Positions 1 to 8,387 are shown, counted from the first letter of the stretch. The stretch: DNA of 64,000 nucleotides from Desulfitobacterium hafniense DCB-2 (GCF_000021925.1 NC_011830.1:272501-336500), one strand, 5' to 3'. The notes: generated by a model not told the origin, from the sequence alone. Made by a program: numbers and translations.

Positions 1-690
1 ATACCTGTATATCTTGAAAAGGCCAAAAAGCTGCAAAGACACCTGCAAAGCCTGCCCTATGAGGAACTCAGAAAACTGCTCTGCTGTAACGATGAGATCG
101 CCGGTTTGAACTATGAGCGCTATCAAACAATGGACTTATCAGGATACACAAGCCCGGCAATTTTAGCTTACGATGGCATTCAGTACAAGTATATGGCACC
201 CCAGGTATTTGAGGATGATTATTTCGATTATATAGAAAAGCATCTGCGGATTTTATCCGGATTTTATGGTATATTGAAACCTTTCGACGGAGTTGTACCC
301 TACCGGCTGGAAATGCAGGCGAAGTTGAAAACCGACTTCTGCCGAAATTTGTACGATTATTGGCAGGACGATATTTATCGGGAATTGACCCAAGAGGATA
401 CCACGATTCTCAATCTTGCTTCGGCTGAGTACAGCAAAACGATTGAGAAATACCTGACTGCCGGCATCAACTATGTTAAGTGCGTGTTCGGTGAGCTGAG
501 AGACGGCAGAGTAATCGAAAAAGGAGTTTATGTAAAAATGGCCCGGGGTGAAATGGTCCGTTTTATGGCTGAAAAAGCCATTAAAGATCTGGAGCAAATC
601 AAAGAATTTAATAGGCTTGGATTTAGGTACAGGGAGCAATTGTCGGATAATAACACCTTTGTATTTGTGAAGGCCATGGCAGAAAAATAA
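1..690 (+). CDS. yaaA: YaaA family peroxide-stress protein (5' end outside window)
   Basis: The reading frame is open from base 1, so the N-terminus lies outside the window; 229 codons are visible before TAA. YaaA (UPF0246/DUF328) limits free intracellular iron and protects DNA and protein during peroxide stress in E. coli. The recognisable family core is the stretch reading LAYDGIQYKYMAP, HLRILSGFYGILKPFDGV and PYRLEMQAKL, followed by NLASAEYSK. The first in-frame ATG (position 106) falls inside the conserved domain and is not the true start. It is a cytosolic single-domain protein. The next gene starts 35 bases downstream with its own ribosome site, so the two may be co-transcribed. The family assignment is firm; the stress role is by homology. 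Confidence 0.9.
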   Translation: MPVYLEKAKKLQRHLQSLPYEELRKLLCCNDEIAGLNYERYQTMDLSGYTSPAILAYDGIQYKYMAPQVFEDDYFDYIEKHLRILSGFYGILKPFDGVVPYRLEMQAKLKTDFCRNLYDYWQDDIYRELTQEDTTILNLASAEYSKTIEKYLTAGINYVKCVFGELRDGRVIEKGVYVKMARGEMVRFMAEKAIKDLEQIKEFNRLGFRYREQLSDNNTFVFVKAMAEK

Positions 691-724
691 AAAAAGAACA
701 AATTCATGAGGGCGAGGAGAAATT

Positions 725-1624
725 ATGATTAATAGCTTAGCCGACCCTTCCATAAACTTAAGAGAAAGCTTAGATGCCAAGAGCTATACGCATATTAATA
801 ACCTGCAGAGACTGTGTTTGGAGCATGACCGAACAAATCTGAAATTGGAACTTGACTATAAGTTGAGTCGAGCCGAGGGCAAACCAGGGAGCCTGAAGAC
901 AATTAATGAGTTTATGTGTTATGAGGGAGAGCTTCTCATTGGTTATATGGGTATTTGTGATTTTGGTGGAGAGGAAATTGAAGTTAATGGTATGGTCCAC
1001 CCTGATTATCGAAAGAAAGGGATATTTAAAACCTTGTTCTCCTTTGCCAAGAATGAATGGAGTAAGAGGAGAGCGTCCAGGATGCTTTTATTGAGTGATC
1101 GTGATTCACTTACGGGACAGGCATTTATTAAAAGGGTTTCCGGAGTGAAATATGAACACACAGAGTACGAGATGTTTTTGCAGAGTGATACCAAGCAAGA
1201 ATTAAATTCCTGTAAGGTAGTACTAAGAAAAGCGACCGGCAACGATACCCGGGAAATTGCCAGACAAAACTTTATCTATTTTGAGCAAGAGAGCCAGGAT
1301 GAGAATATGCTTATACCTGAGGAAGAAGCGAGAGCGGGCATGATCATCTATATGGCTGAAGTCAATAATTGTGTAATAGGAAAAGTCCATTTGGATATCA
1401 GCTCTAATGTTGGGGGTATTTACGGTTTAGGAGTACTTCCGGAGTATCGCAGAAAGGGTTATGGCAGAGACATTCTGACCTTAGGCATTAAAGAGTTAAA
1501 AAGCAACAATTTCCAAGAGATTATGCTTCAAGTTAATGTCAAAAATGAAAAAGCGCTTGATCTCTATCGTTCCTGTGGTTTTGAGGTTACGTCAACCATG
1601 GATTATTATGAATTAAAAAAGTGA
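725..1624 (+). CDS. GNAT family N-acetyltransferase with two GNAT domains
   Basis: A 299-residue cytosolic protein with two acetyl-CoA-binding GNAT modules in tandem. The first has its motif A at residues 91-100 (VHPDYRKKGI), the second at 235-249 (LGVLPEYRRKGYGRD), followed by the usual motif B near NEKALDLYRSCGF (274-286). GNAT enzymes transfer acetyl from acetyl-CoA to an amine; the acceptor cannot be read from sequence. In double-GNAT proteins one module is often structural, and here the C-terminal copy is the better conserved. ATG 725 has GAGGAG 6 bases upstream. It follows yaaA by 34 bases on the same strand, so a short operon is possible. No terminator was seen directly after it. Confidence 0.88.
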   Translation: MINSLADPSINLRESLDAKSYTHINNLQRLCLEHDRTNLKLELDYKLSRAEGKPGSLKTINEFMCYEGELLIGYMGICDFGGEEIEVNGMVHPDYRKKGIFKTLFSFAKNEWSKRRASRMLLLSDRDSLTGQAFIKRVSGVKYEHTEYEMFLQSDTKQELNSCKVVLRKATGNDTREIARQNFIYFEQESQDENMLIPEEEARAGMIIYMAEVNNCVIGKVHLDISSNVGGIYGLGVLPEYRRKGYGRDILTLGIKELKSNNFQEIMLQVNVKNEKALDLYRSCGFEVTSTMDYYELKK

Positions 1625-1754
1625 ATGCGCACTCTTCCTTAATATTCGCCTTACGAAGGGCTATGTTATGCTTGATTGGCTTGTAATTATAATAACAATG
1701 TATTATAGTTAATAGAAACAAGTGATCTTGATAGTGAGGGGAGTAAAGATACCG

Positions 1755-2078
1755 ATGGCCTTAAAACAACTTGATTCCAATAGCTTCGAAGAGATTATCT
1801 ATGATAATGGTGAAGCCTGCCTGGTTCTCTTTTCAAGAAAGAGCTGCCATGTCTGTAAAGAGGTAGGTCCTATGGTGGAAGACCTGGCGCCAAAATACAG
1901 CGGAAAGTTCGGATTCTACTATGTAGATGTCGAAGAAAATATGACTTTATTTCAAAGATTTTCTTTAAAAGGGGTTCCCCAGATTTTATTTTTTAAAGAC
2001 GGGGAATACCAAGGGAAACTTTCAGGCAATGTTGAGGAAGAAGTCCTGGAAGAAAAAATAGCGGAAATTCAAGCATAA
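1755..2078 (+). CDS. Thioredoxin family protein
   Basis: A 107-residue thioredoxin-fold protein with redox motif C31-H-V-C34 in place of the canonical CGPC and the cis-proline loop GVPQI (Pro75). The CHVC motif resembles small thioredoxin-like proteins of clostridia rather than main TrxA, so its partner is uncertain; a general cytosolic disulfide reductase is the safest call. I chose ATG 1755 over an upstream in-frame GTG at 1722 because the sequence GAGGGGAG lies about 12 bases before 1755 and the shorter protein has the normal thioredoxin length. It ends in front of a clear terminator, so it is probably monocistronic. Confidence 0.85.
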   Translation: MALKQLDSNSFEEIIYDNGEACLVLFSRKSCHVCKEVGPMVEDLAPKYSGKFGFYYVDVEENMTLFQRFSLKGVPQILFFKDGEYQGKLSGNVEEEVLEEKIAEIQA

Positions 2079-2087
2079 AATGATTTT

Positions 2088-2120
2088 AAAAAACACCTTG
2101 GAAGTTCCAAGGTGTTTTTG
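2088..2120 (+). terminator. Rho-independent terminator after thioredoxin gene
   Basis: The stem ACACCTTGGA / TCCAAGGTGT encloses a short loop and runs into TTTTT, immediately after the thioredoxin stop codon. Confidence 0.85.
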
Positions 2121-2178
2121 ATCGTGAGGCAGCTGGTCGCAACGAGTGGACCAATAGCAGGAGCGCGCCTAGGAGCGC

Positions 2179-2631
2179 TTAGGAACTGCTTAACTCAAAT
2201 AAACGTGTTAATGCTTCTTCCTTGTCAAAGGAACTGAACCAACGATAGCCATCGTCATCCAATATCCGATAGTGCTTACTAATAAGGTTTTGCTGCAACC
2301 GGAAAAGACCTTCCTTATGAACATCCGCCCACCAGATTTTGCCCCCCATAGTTTTCTCCTTTGGGCTATCAATGCGCTCGTGGGCGATTGTTCTTAATAC
2401 TTCTAAAGGATCGTCTCCAAAAATAGATTGCATAATCTCACTTTCTCTAAACATGGCACAAGTGGCAACGACAACCCCCCAGCTGGCATAATCTCTGCCC
2501 TTTTCAATCTGGACAAGGGTTTTCTTAGATATGCCGATGATATCGGCCATTCTATCTTGAGAATAGCCGTTTTCAACCCGAATCAGCTTTATCTTGCTCG
2601 AAACAAGTTTGATCGCTTTTTCTTTGTCCAT
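2179..2631 (-). CDS. XRE-type helix-turn-helix transcriptional regulator
   Basis: A 150-residue protein with an N-terminal Cro/CI-type helix-turn-helix at about residues 12-66 (recognition region YSQDRMADIIGISKKTL, 23-39). A C-terminal domain of about 80 residues ends in SSFDKEEALTRLFEL and was not recognised. The start ATG sits after a GGGAGGAACC ribosome site on the minus strand. It is transcribed divergently from the membrane protein gene at 2770, and the shared 138-base spacer contains a near-perfect 34-base palindrome over the promoter of the divergent gene. This regulator therefore probably represses that gene and perhaps itself. The regulatory target is inference. Confidence 0.85.
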   Translation of the reverse strand: MDKEKAIKLVSSKIKLIRVENGYSQDRMADIIGISKKTLVQIEKGRDYASWGVVVATCAMFRESEIMQSIFGDDPLEVLRTIAHERIDSPKEKTMGGKIWWADVHKEGLFRLQQNLISKHYRILDDDGYRWFSSFDKEEALTRLFELSSS

Positions 2632-2669
2632 ACTGGTTCCTCCCGGATTCTCTACAAACGAAATAAGTA

Positions 2670-2714
2670 TTGATTGAATTTTCCCTTATAGTGTATAATT
2701 ACACTGTAAGGGAA
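2670..2714 (+). promoter_or_regulatory. SigmaA-type promoter overlapped by a 34-bp operator palindrome
   Basis: TTGATT (2670-2675), an 18-base spacer and TATAAT (2694-2699) form a promoter for the gene at 2770. Across it lies an inverted repeat: TTCCCTTATAGTGTA (2681-2695) pairs with TACACTGTAAGGGAA (2700-2714) at 14 of 15 positions around a TAAT centre that is part of the -10 box. A repressor bound here would block RNA polymerase. The divergent XRE regulator is the obvious candidate. Confidence 0.7.
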
Positions 2715-2769
2715 ATATATTTCTTTTACTATTATAGCACGAACAGGAAAGGGGAGGGAAGATTTAGTC

Positions 2770-3375
2770 ATGGATATGGGTAAAAAGAGAAAAATTATTA
2801 TTCCTGCGGCAGTTGGGTTAGGGCTGCTTATAGCTGGGTTCGCCTATTTGATGCAAATACGGGGAGAATTTAAGGACTATCTCAGTGAAAAATACCCGGA
2901 GCAAACGTTTCAGGTCGGATTCATTAAAATTGATCCTATCTATGGAAGTTATTTTACAACAGCCAGTTGCTTAAATGATGATGTGTCTTTTCCTATCCGT
3001 AAGAGCTTCCGTACAGAAAACATCAATGAAAGCTATCTCCAAACCAAGAGCCATAATCAATACAACGCATATATCAAGGAAGTCTTTAATGAGAGCGGCA
3101 TCAAAAACCATATTATAAGTGTAACAGGAGGAGGTAAGGACCACTATCAAAATGACGGGCATTATGACCAAATAAACCTCTACTTAACTGAAGAAGCTGA
3201 TCTTATATCCGTAACGAAGACGGCTCTGAACTTATTGAGAGAAAAGGGTGTTCAGGCCGATACAGTTATTCTGACTCAAGAAAAAGACGGTCATGTTTAT
3301 GAACTGTATGGGTCCACCGCGGATTATGCTTTAACTGAAGATCAACTAAGGGAGAAAATAAGGAAGATAAAATAG
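2770..3375 (+). CDS. Membrane-anchored protein of unknown function (YfjL-like)
   Basis: A 201-residue protein with one N-terminal membrane segment (about residues 9-28, IIIPAAVGLGLLIAGFAYLM) and a hydrophilic domain expected outside the cell. The pattern of a short helix, YPEQTFQVGFIKIDPIYGSY and a C-terminal alpha/beta region resembles small Bacillus YfjL-type proteins, but I do not assign a function. The upstream ribosome site is GGGGAGGG. The gene lies under the operator-covered promoter at 2670-2714 and divergently to an XRE regulator, so its expression is probably switched by that regulator. A terminator follows at 3408. Confidence 0.7.
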   Translation: MDMGKKRKIIIPAAVGLGLLIAGFAYLMQIRGEFKDYLSEKYPEQTFQVGFIKIDPIYGSYFTTASCLNDDVSFPIRKSFRTENINESYLQTKSHNQYNAYIKEVFNESGIKNHIISVTGGGKDHYQNDGHYDQINLYLTEEADLISVTKTALNLLREKGVQADTVILTQEKDGHVYELYGSTADYALTEDQLREKIRKIK

Positions 3376-3407
3376 ACCAGTTCTAACGACTATTGTATAA
3401 TTGAAGT

Positions 3408-3437
3408 AAAGGAAGGTTAAGAAAGCCTTCCTTTTGT
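3408..3437 (+). terminator. Rho-independent terminator
   Basis: AAAGGAAGG and CCTTCCTTTT form a stem around TTAAGAAAG, downstream of the YfjL-like gene. Confidence 0.75.
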
Positions 3438-3583
3438 GCTTATACATATCATCAAATTGGCAACTTAATTGAAAGTTGTTCTCGGTAGAGGGGATATGCT
3501 GTATAATGATCAATGATGGAGCTATAAAGGAAGTCTTTCCCTAGAGGAAAAAAGGGTTTAGTAGAATATAAGGAGATCAAACT

Positions 3584-4246
3584 ATGCTATATAGACTGAT
3601 GAAACGGTTCAGTGACTATAATATATTGCATGATGTCATTGATTGCTTAACAGCGTCACTGGAAGCAAAGGACAATTATACAAGCGGTCATTCCAATCGA
3701 GTAGGGGATATGGCTTTTGATATTTGCAAAAGCCTCAAATTATCTATTGTGGAGCGGGATCGCATCCATATTGCTGCCCACCTCCATGATATCGGCAAGA
3801 TCGGCATCCCCGACCATATTCTTAATAAACCCGGAAGACTATCCCCAGCGGAATGGGCACAAATTCAAGGCCATCCGGAAATCGGCTACACTATTTTAAG
3901 TAAATCAAGAAAGCTTAAAGATATCGGACAAATTGTCCTTAGCCATCATGAACGATGGGATGGCAAGGGTTACCCACATGGTCTAAAAGGGGAAGAAATC
4001 CCTTTGGGAGCAAGAATTATTGGCGTGTGTGACAGTATCGATGCTATGACCTCTGATCGGGCTTACCGTAAAGCCTTTACCTGGGCAGAGTGCAAAGCGG
4101 AGATAATAGCCAACAAAGGCTCGCAATTCGATCCCGAAGTGGTGGAAGCCATTACGGATTCATTATGGAGCAAATGGCAAATGGAGTATTGCAAAGAAAG
4201 AGAAAAAGAGCACAGCCTTGGCCAAGGAATCCAGAGCGCGACTTAA
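3584..4246 (+). CDS. HD-GYP domain protein, putative cyclic-di-GMP phosphodiesterase
   Basis: A 220-residue stand-alone HD-GYP domain. The metal-binding and signature residues are all visible: H36 (SGHSNR), H68-D69 (HLHDIGKIGIP), H121-H122 and the GYP loop 129-131 (HHERWDGKGYP), then the trailing GVCDSIDAMTSDRAYR (147-162). HD-GYP enzymes hydrolyse c-di-GMP to GMP. With no receiver or sensory domain attached, its activity must be controlled by expression or by partner proteins. The start ATG has AAGGAG eight bases upstream. A TATAAT at 3502-3507 may belong to its promoter, but no convincing -35 box was found. Confidence 0.9.
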   Translation: MLYRLMKRFSDYNILHDVIDCLTASLEAKDNYTSGHSNRVGDMAFDICKSLKLSIVERDRIHIAAHLHDIGKIGIPDHILNKPGRLSPAEWAQIQGHPEIGYTILSKSRKLKDIGQIVLSHHERWDGKGYPHGLKGEEIPLGARIIGVCDSIDAMTSDRAYRKAFTWAECKAEIIANKGSQFDPEVVEAITDSLWSKWQMEYCKEREKEHSLGQGIQSAT

Positions 4247-4417
4247 CCCCAGGAGTATCCTCAAAAATTAACGGGATATCCTTATTTAGATCTGTCAAAT
4301 TTAAGGAAAATCCTTATAATTAGAGATAGGGATGGTCGTCCATCAATCCATGGTAAGGTTATCCTGGATTGTGATTGGGGGATCAATATCAAAGTAAAAT
4401 TTTGGAAGGAGTAAAGA

Positions 4418-4867
4418 ATGGATATTAATTATGCAATTAAAGAGGTCATACGCCATCACCGGCAAGCGGTTCAAAAATCAGCCTGGGAATTCATCGACGT
4501 GGACACCTTATATACTCTTAGAGATATAGCGATAACTGTTGAGGATGAAAAATTTCACGTGGTGGGTGATTCGGACAAATATTACGTCATGGTTAGAAAA
4601 TCTTCAATGGATAATGATGTGATCATGTTCGGCAGGGTAGATGGGGGCAATTTGGAGAAAACCTTAGCAAGGGATATTCCCAAAGTAGGGCTTGCGATCC
4701 TGGCAATAAGGCATATCGAAGATGATCATTATATAGATGATTTACTTTCAGCGAGAAGAGAAGAGCTGCTGGACCAACTCATTCTATGTTTCGGGAGTGA
4801 AAGGTTCAACCTGGCTGATGGAACCAGCTTCACTTTACAAGAACTTAAGCAAGCTGTTTCGCACTGA
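4418..4867 (+). CDS. Hypothetical protein
   Basis: A 149-residue, acidic, soluble protein with no signal peptide, membrane segment or cysteine cluster. I do not recognise the family. Coding character is supported by a good ribosome site (TTGGAAGGAG, about 8 bases before ATG 4418), uninterrupted length, and clear spacing between the upstream HD-GYP gene (171 bases) and the downstream terminator. The N-terminal third is predicted helical and basic (YAIKEVIRHHRQAVQKSAWEF); the middle is beta-rich and the end helical. Confidence 0.65.
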   Translation: MDINYAIKEVIRHHRQAVQKSAWEFIDVDTLYTLRDIAITVEDEKFHVVGDSDKYYVMVRKSSMDNDVIMFGRVDGGNLEKTLARDIPKVGLAILAIRHIEDDHYIDDLLSARREELLDQLILCFGSERFNLADGTSFTLQELKQAVSH

Positions 4868-4904
4868 AAAAGTTTTATTTCGATAGCTCTTGGGGATGAA
4901 TAGG

Positions 4905-4967
4905 TAAAGGGAGTACCGCCAAACTACTTTGCTCAAGCAGTGGGGCGATACTCCCTTATTACTTTTC
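4905..4967. terminator. Bidirectional terminator
   Basis: AAAGGGAGTACCGCC pairs with GGCGATACTCCCTT across a 23-base loop, with T-rich sequence on the plus side and A-rich sequence on the other. It can stop both the gene at 4418 and the minus-strand transporter unit. Confidence 0.65.
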
Positions 4968-4983
4968 AGGCTTTAGCTGAAGG

Positions 4984-5139
4984 CTAGAATTTGAAGATGA
5001 TCACGAAGATAACCAGAAGTGTAAGCCCTAATCCTAACGAACCGCCAATAAGTTTCTTTTCGATAGGTAGAAGATCATACCATTCATCTTCGTAAGCTTT
5101 TTTAGCAGCAGGCGCTTGCTGCTCAGTTTTAATTGCCAT
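4984..5139 (-). CDS. Small single-span membrane protein paired with the YeiH-type transporter
   Basis: A 51-codon gene on the minus strand, 27 bases after the stop of the YeiH-type transporter. The ATG at 5139 has an excellent ribosome site (AAGGGGGAAT). The product starts MAIKTEQQAPAAKKAYEDEW, continues with a conserved-looking polar stretch (YDLLPIEKKLIGG) and ends in one hydrophobic helix (about residues 34-51) that runs to the C-terminus. It probably sits in the membrane with its N-terminus in the cytosol. Position and spacing suggest an accessory subunit or stabiliser of the transporter, which is inference. I do not know a named family for it. Confidence 0.72.
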   Translation of the reverse strand: MAIKTEQQAPAAKKAYEDEWYDLLPIEKKLIGGSLGLGLTLLVIFVIIFKF

Positions 5140-5166
5140 TTTAATTCCCCCTTACATTATAAGTGA

Positions 5167-6636
5167 TTAAACAGTCGGAGGCGTAATTCCATGGTAGAAG
5201 AGCCAGGAGATGAACAGTCCGAACCAGAGAATGAAGCCGAAGAGAGCAATACCATAAATGGCAACGATACGTCCCATTCCTTCTGCCCAGAGCTTACGAA
5301 CGTTAGTGACTAAGCCGATGGAGAAGAAACATAAGCCAAAGAAGATAGTTCTGAAAGCATTGCCTTCATTAACGCCTGTGCTTAATGCCTTGACGCCATC
5401 AGGATTATTCACACCGACTAAGAACAGGATGAGGAAAGTCAGTACGAAACCGATGATGAATTTGGGGAAACGATCCCAGATATCTACGGCACTGACTTTA
5501 TTTCTTTCACCAGGATTTGCACTGGCATTTTTATCGATGGGGAATACGGACCAGATAATAGCCAGAATGAAGGCCCATACACCGATAAAGATGTCGATGA
5601 AGACTTTCGTGGTGGTAGCGACCATCAAGATCCAGCCTTCTTCCCAGTTGATGCCCAGTTCCCTTAAGGCACGGCCCCTGATCAAGGAGTCGGTGATAGC
5701 ACCACTGGCGATAGCGCCACCGTCGGATTTAACAGCCAGACCCATCCAAGCACCGGCAACCATGGGATCCTTGAACAAGAAAGCTTGTGCTAACCAAGGC
5801 AATAACAAGAGTTCGAGGGCAACGAAAACGATGATAACAGCGGAGAGAATTACAGGAATAACGGGACGGGCACGGATAGCACTACCAGTAGCGATAGCAG
5901 CAGAAACACCGCAGATGGAGATACCGGATGCCAAAGGTGCTGCCCATTCTGGTGTGAATTTGAAGAATTTACGAGCGATAAGGTAAACTACCGGCCAGTA
6001 GATCAAGTAAGCTTCAACAACAGCACAAAGTCCCCGGATGATGATTGTTGTAGCCAGGCCAAAGGCATCGAGAGTTTTAATAGCAATGGAGGCACCAAGA
6101 ACGACGATACCGATTTTAATAAATAATTCAGGTTTTGCAGCTTCTTTTAAAAAGTCGGCTTGTTTGATAAAGAAGTTCCCAATAATAAGACCGACTACCA
6201 TGGCGATGATATAACCCATTTCGCCTAGACCAAGAGACCAGCCAATGCCATAACTAGCAGTCTTATCAGGTGTAGCTCCGATATAAGCAATGTTGCCTAA
6301 CATGAGGCAACCCATGGTTACCCAGAAAATAATTGAAAAACCAATGGCGTATTTTTTTAGATTAGAGCCGACAAATTTAGCGGCAACAGTGGTGATAGCT
6401 AAAACGAATAAGAAAGTCACTAATAAGGATGTGAAACCATTCAGGCCCGTAGCCTTGGATACAGGAGCAAAAGCTTTTGCAGGTTCGATCCATACACTTG
6501 CTTTGGTTACCCAGCCTAACAGGTCTGCCCCAAAGTAAGGTCCTAAACCTAATGCGAAGATAAATAGCCCTAGCCAGGCCGCCCACCAGTCTTCATTTTG
6601 AAGAGCTTTTTTTCTTGCGTAAGTATTCGTGGACAA
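5167..6636 (-). CDS. YeiH family putative sulfate/anion exporter
   Basis: A 489-residue polytopic membrane protein of the YeiH (Cons_hypoth698) family, annotated elsewhere as a putative sulfate exporter. At least ten hydrophobic segments are visible, with the family's conserved middle GISICGVSAAIATGSAIRA and the VKSDGGAIASGAITDSLI region. I start it at TTG 6636 (M-STNTYARKK) because GGGAGG lies eight bases upstream. The in-frame ATG at 6678 has no ribosome site and would add 14 residues. It is followed by the 51-residue membrane protein at 4984-5139. The substrate is not shown by sequence. Lying beside the dsr block it could export sulfite, sulfide-related anions or an organic sulfonate, which is speculation. 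Confidence 0.85.
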   Translation of the reverse strand: MSTNTYARKKALQNEDWWAAWLGLFIFALGLGPYFGADLLGWVTKASVWIEPAKAFAPVSKATGLNGFTSLLVTFLFVLAITTVAAKFVGSNLKKYAIGFSIIFWVTMGCLMLGNIAYIGATPDKTASYGIGWSLGLGEMGYIIAMVVGLIIGNFFIKQADFLKEAAKPELFIKIGIVVLGASIAIKTLDAFGLATTIIIRGLCAVVEAYLIYWPVVYLIARKFFKFTPEWAAPLASGISICGVSAAIATGSAIRARPVIPVILSAVIIVFVALELLLLPWLAQAFLFKDPMVAGAWMGLAVKSDGGAIASGAITDSLIRGRALRELGINWEEGWILMVATTTKVFIDIFIGVWAFILAIIWSVFPIDKNASANPGERNKVSAVDIWDRFPKFIIGFVLTFLILFLVGVNNPDGVKALSTGVNEGNAFRTIFFGLCFFSIGLVTNVRKLWAEGMGRIVAIYGIALFGFILWFGLFISWLFYHGITPPTV

Positions 6637-7454
6637 GTTCGCCACCTCCCTGAGATTGTGAGCATATTTCATTTGCATTTAGAAATGTGTTATTAAGACG
6701 ACATTCGTATTATTATTCACTTATGTGGGTAGATTTAGAAAGTAATATGGTATAATTAGGGTTCGAAACGATGCTTAGTAATATCGTATTAGCGAATCTA
6801 CTTAAGTTTTAGTTCCTCCTCCTTTACAAAAGTTTGTGAATGTGAAAGTAATCGAAAATTGTCATAAATCACCCCCTCTAGGTTTAAGTTATTTTATTCA
6901 TCCACGCTGGATGAAAGATAACAAGTATACAAAGATTATTAAACTGAATATTTGGAATACTCACAAGCCGTGTGTCTGCTGTTATAATATAACTAATAAG
7001 GGAAAAAAATCATAGGGAAAGATACCACATTCACATTAATGCCGTGAAAGTGAAAAGATGTTCTATTTGTTTTTATTATAGGTCCTATAACTAAATATGT
7101 GAAATATGAATTTAAAATGAACGATATAGGGATAATTTATGGAGGAAATTTCACAAAGTTTATTGAGACTAATTCACTCTGTCTATTGAAGCAGGCTTTG
7201 AGGCTGCCGGGCAGGCCGGGCTGAGCTTTCCGGTGATGGTTATACCTAAACCAATATCCGGGCTCAGGATGGATAAAAGGGATACCGTATCAAGAAGAGC
7301 GGTACCGGGAAAGAGTATGAAATTAATTTCCTACTAGGTATCGGTAATCCTAATGTTCACAATTGCAAAAGCAAATTTTACAAAGACTTTAAACTGACCT
7401 AGACTAAAAGTGATAGTATTAACAATCATTACTAAATCAAGGAGGTAGAAGACA
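6637..7454. other. 818-base intergenic region between the YeiH-type gene and the sulfite-reduction block
   Basis: No gene was found. The region is AT-rich and holds several TGTGAA/TTCACA half-sites resembling CRP/FNR-type elements, including the dyad TTCAC-N9-GTGAA at 7030-7048 and TTTCACAAAG near 7150. A perfect short dyad TTGCAAAAGCAA lies near 7363. Promoters for both divergent units must lie here, but I could not fix -35/-10 pairs with confidence. At 7182-7337 a 51-codon open frame without a start reads like a degenerate gene end (EAGFEAAGQAGLSFPVMVIP). Confidence 0.5.
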
Positions 7455-8354
7455 TTGTTTCTAGTCTTTTATGCGATTCTAGCCATGTTTTTATTTTTAG
7501 CACTCTCTGCGTATAAAGCGTATGAGTACACTAAAATGCCAATGCATGGGCGCTTGGATCTCTATCCTGTTCCCAAAGAAAAGGGGCATGAGCATGGAGG
7601 ATCCTATTATGAGCAAGCTGAATGGTGGGCTAAGCCTCATGAAACATCGACAGCATCCGAGATTGTTGACATGTTGAAGGAGATTCTGTTCATTAAAAAG
7701 CTTTTCCAGAACCAAAAATCTCTTTGGTGGCTATCCTATTCACTTCACCTGGGCATTTATTTTATTATCGCTTGGACTGTAATCCTTGTAGCAGCCGCCG
7801 CAACCCAATTAGCGGGTGGAACCGTCGCCGCCGACGGCGGTCTTTGGGGTATACTCCTTTACTATGCGACCCCATTGGTTGGCTGGGTAGGTTTCTTTTT
7901 AGCGTCTTTCGGTGCCGTCAGCTTGTTGGTGCGCCGGGTCGCAGACCCCATCCTCAAAAAATACACTACGCCACAGGAATATTTCAATTTATTGCTCTTA
8001 TTCGTCGTGACTTTAACCGGCGTTTTGGTGTGGAGTTCAGATATTACCATGAGCAATGCCCGGGATGCTATGGCTAATGTCCTGTCTTTCCAACCCTTGA
8101 ACGGGGAGCCCTTATTGACGGTTCATATTATTCTGGCCGGAATTATGCTGATATACATCCCAATAAGCAAGATGAGTCATTATGTAGGTAAATTCTTCAG
8201 TTTTCACATGGTTATCTGGGATAATGATCCGAATGTCGCGGGCAGTAAGGTTGAGGAAAAAATCAGACAGGCTGCTCAATATCGCCCTCAGAATAAATGG
8301 TCAGCCCCCCATATTGCCGGTGCACCTGCACCCACGGAGAAGTCCCCTAAGTAG
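7455..8354 (+). CDS. DsrM/HmeC-like membrane cytochrome b subunit (paralogue of DsrM)
   Basis: A 299-residue membrane protein of the NarI/DsrM type with about five membrane segments (around residues 2-20, 95-118, 128-158, 172-195, 222-242) and histidines within helices (SLHLGIYFI, TVHIILAG) suited to heme b. Such subunits pass electrons between menaquinone and an attached HdrD-like iron-sulfur subunit. The start is TTG 7455, seven to nine bases after GGAGG. It is followed 33 bases later by a DsrK-like gene, so the two form a second DsrMK-type module in addition to the genuine dsrMK at 15.3-18.0 kb. Its redox partner is not known; heterodisulfide, DsrC trisulfide or polysulfide reduction are all possible. 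Confidence 0.8.
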   Translation: MFLVFYAILAMFLFLALSAYKAYEYTKMPMHGRLDLYPVPKEKGHEHGGSYYEQAEWWAKPHETSTASEIVDMLKEILFIKKLFQNQKSLWWLSYSLHLGIYFIIAWTVILVAAAATQLAGGTVAADGGLWGILLYYATPLVGWVGFFLASFGAVSLLVRRVADPILKKYTTPQEYFNLLLLFVVTLTGVLVWSSDITMSNARDAMANVLSFQPLNGEPLLTVHIILAGIMLIYIPISKMSHYVGKFFSFHMVIWDNDPNVAGSKVEEKIRQAAQYRPQNKWSAPHIAGAPAPTEKSPK

Positions 8355-8387
8355 GGGTAATGAAATCGAGGAGAGGAGTTTGACATA

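Noticed and set aside
3476..3507. Promoter TTGTTC ... TATAAT for the HD-GYP gene
   Set aside because: The spacer would be 20 bases, too long for a normal sigmaA promoter; only the -10 box is credible.
5258..5986. 242-codon plus-strand frame opposite the YeiH-type gene
   Set aside because: Shadow of the transporter; composition is Lys/Ala/Pro-rich as expected from the antisense of a membrane protein.
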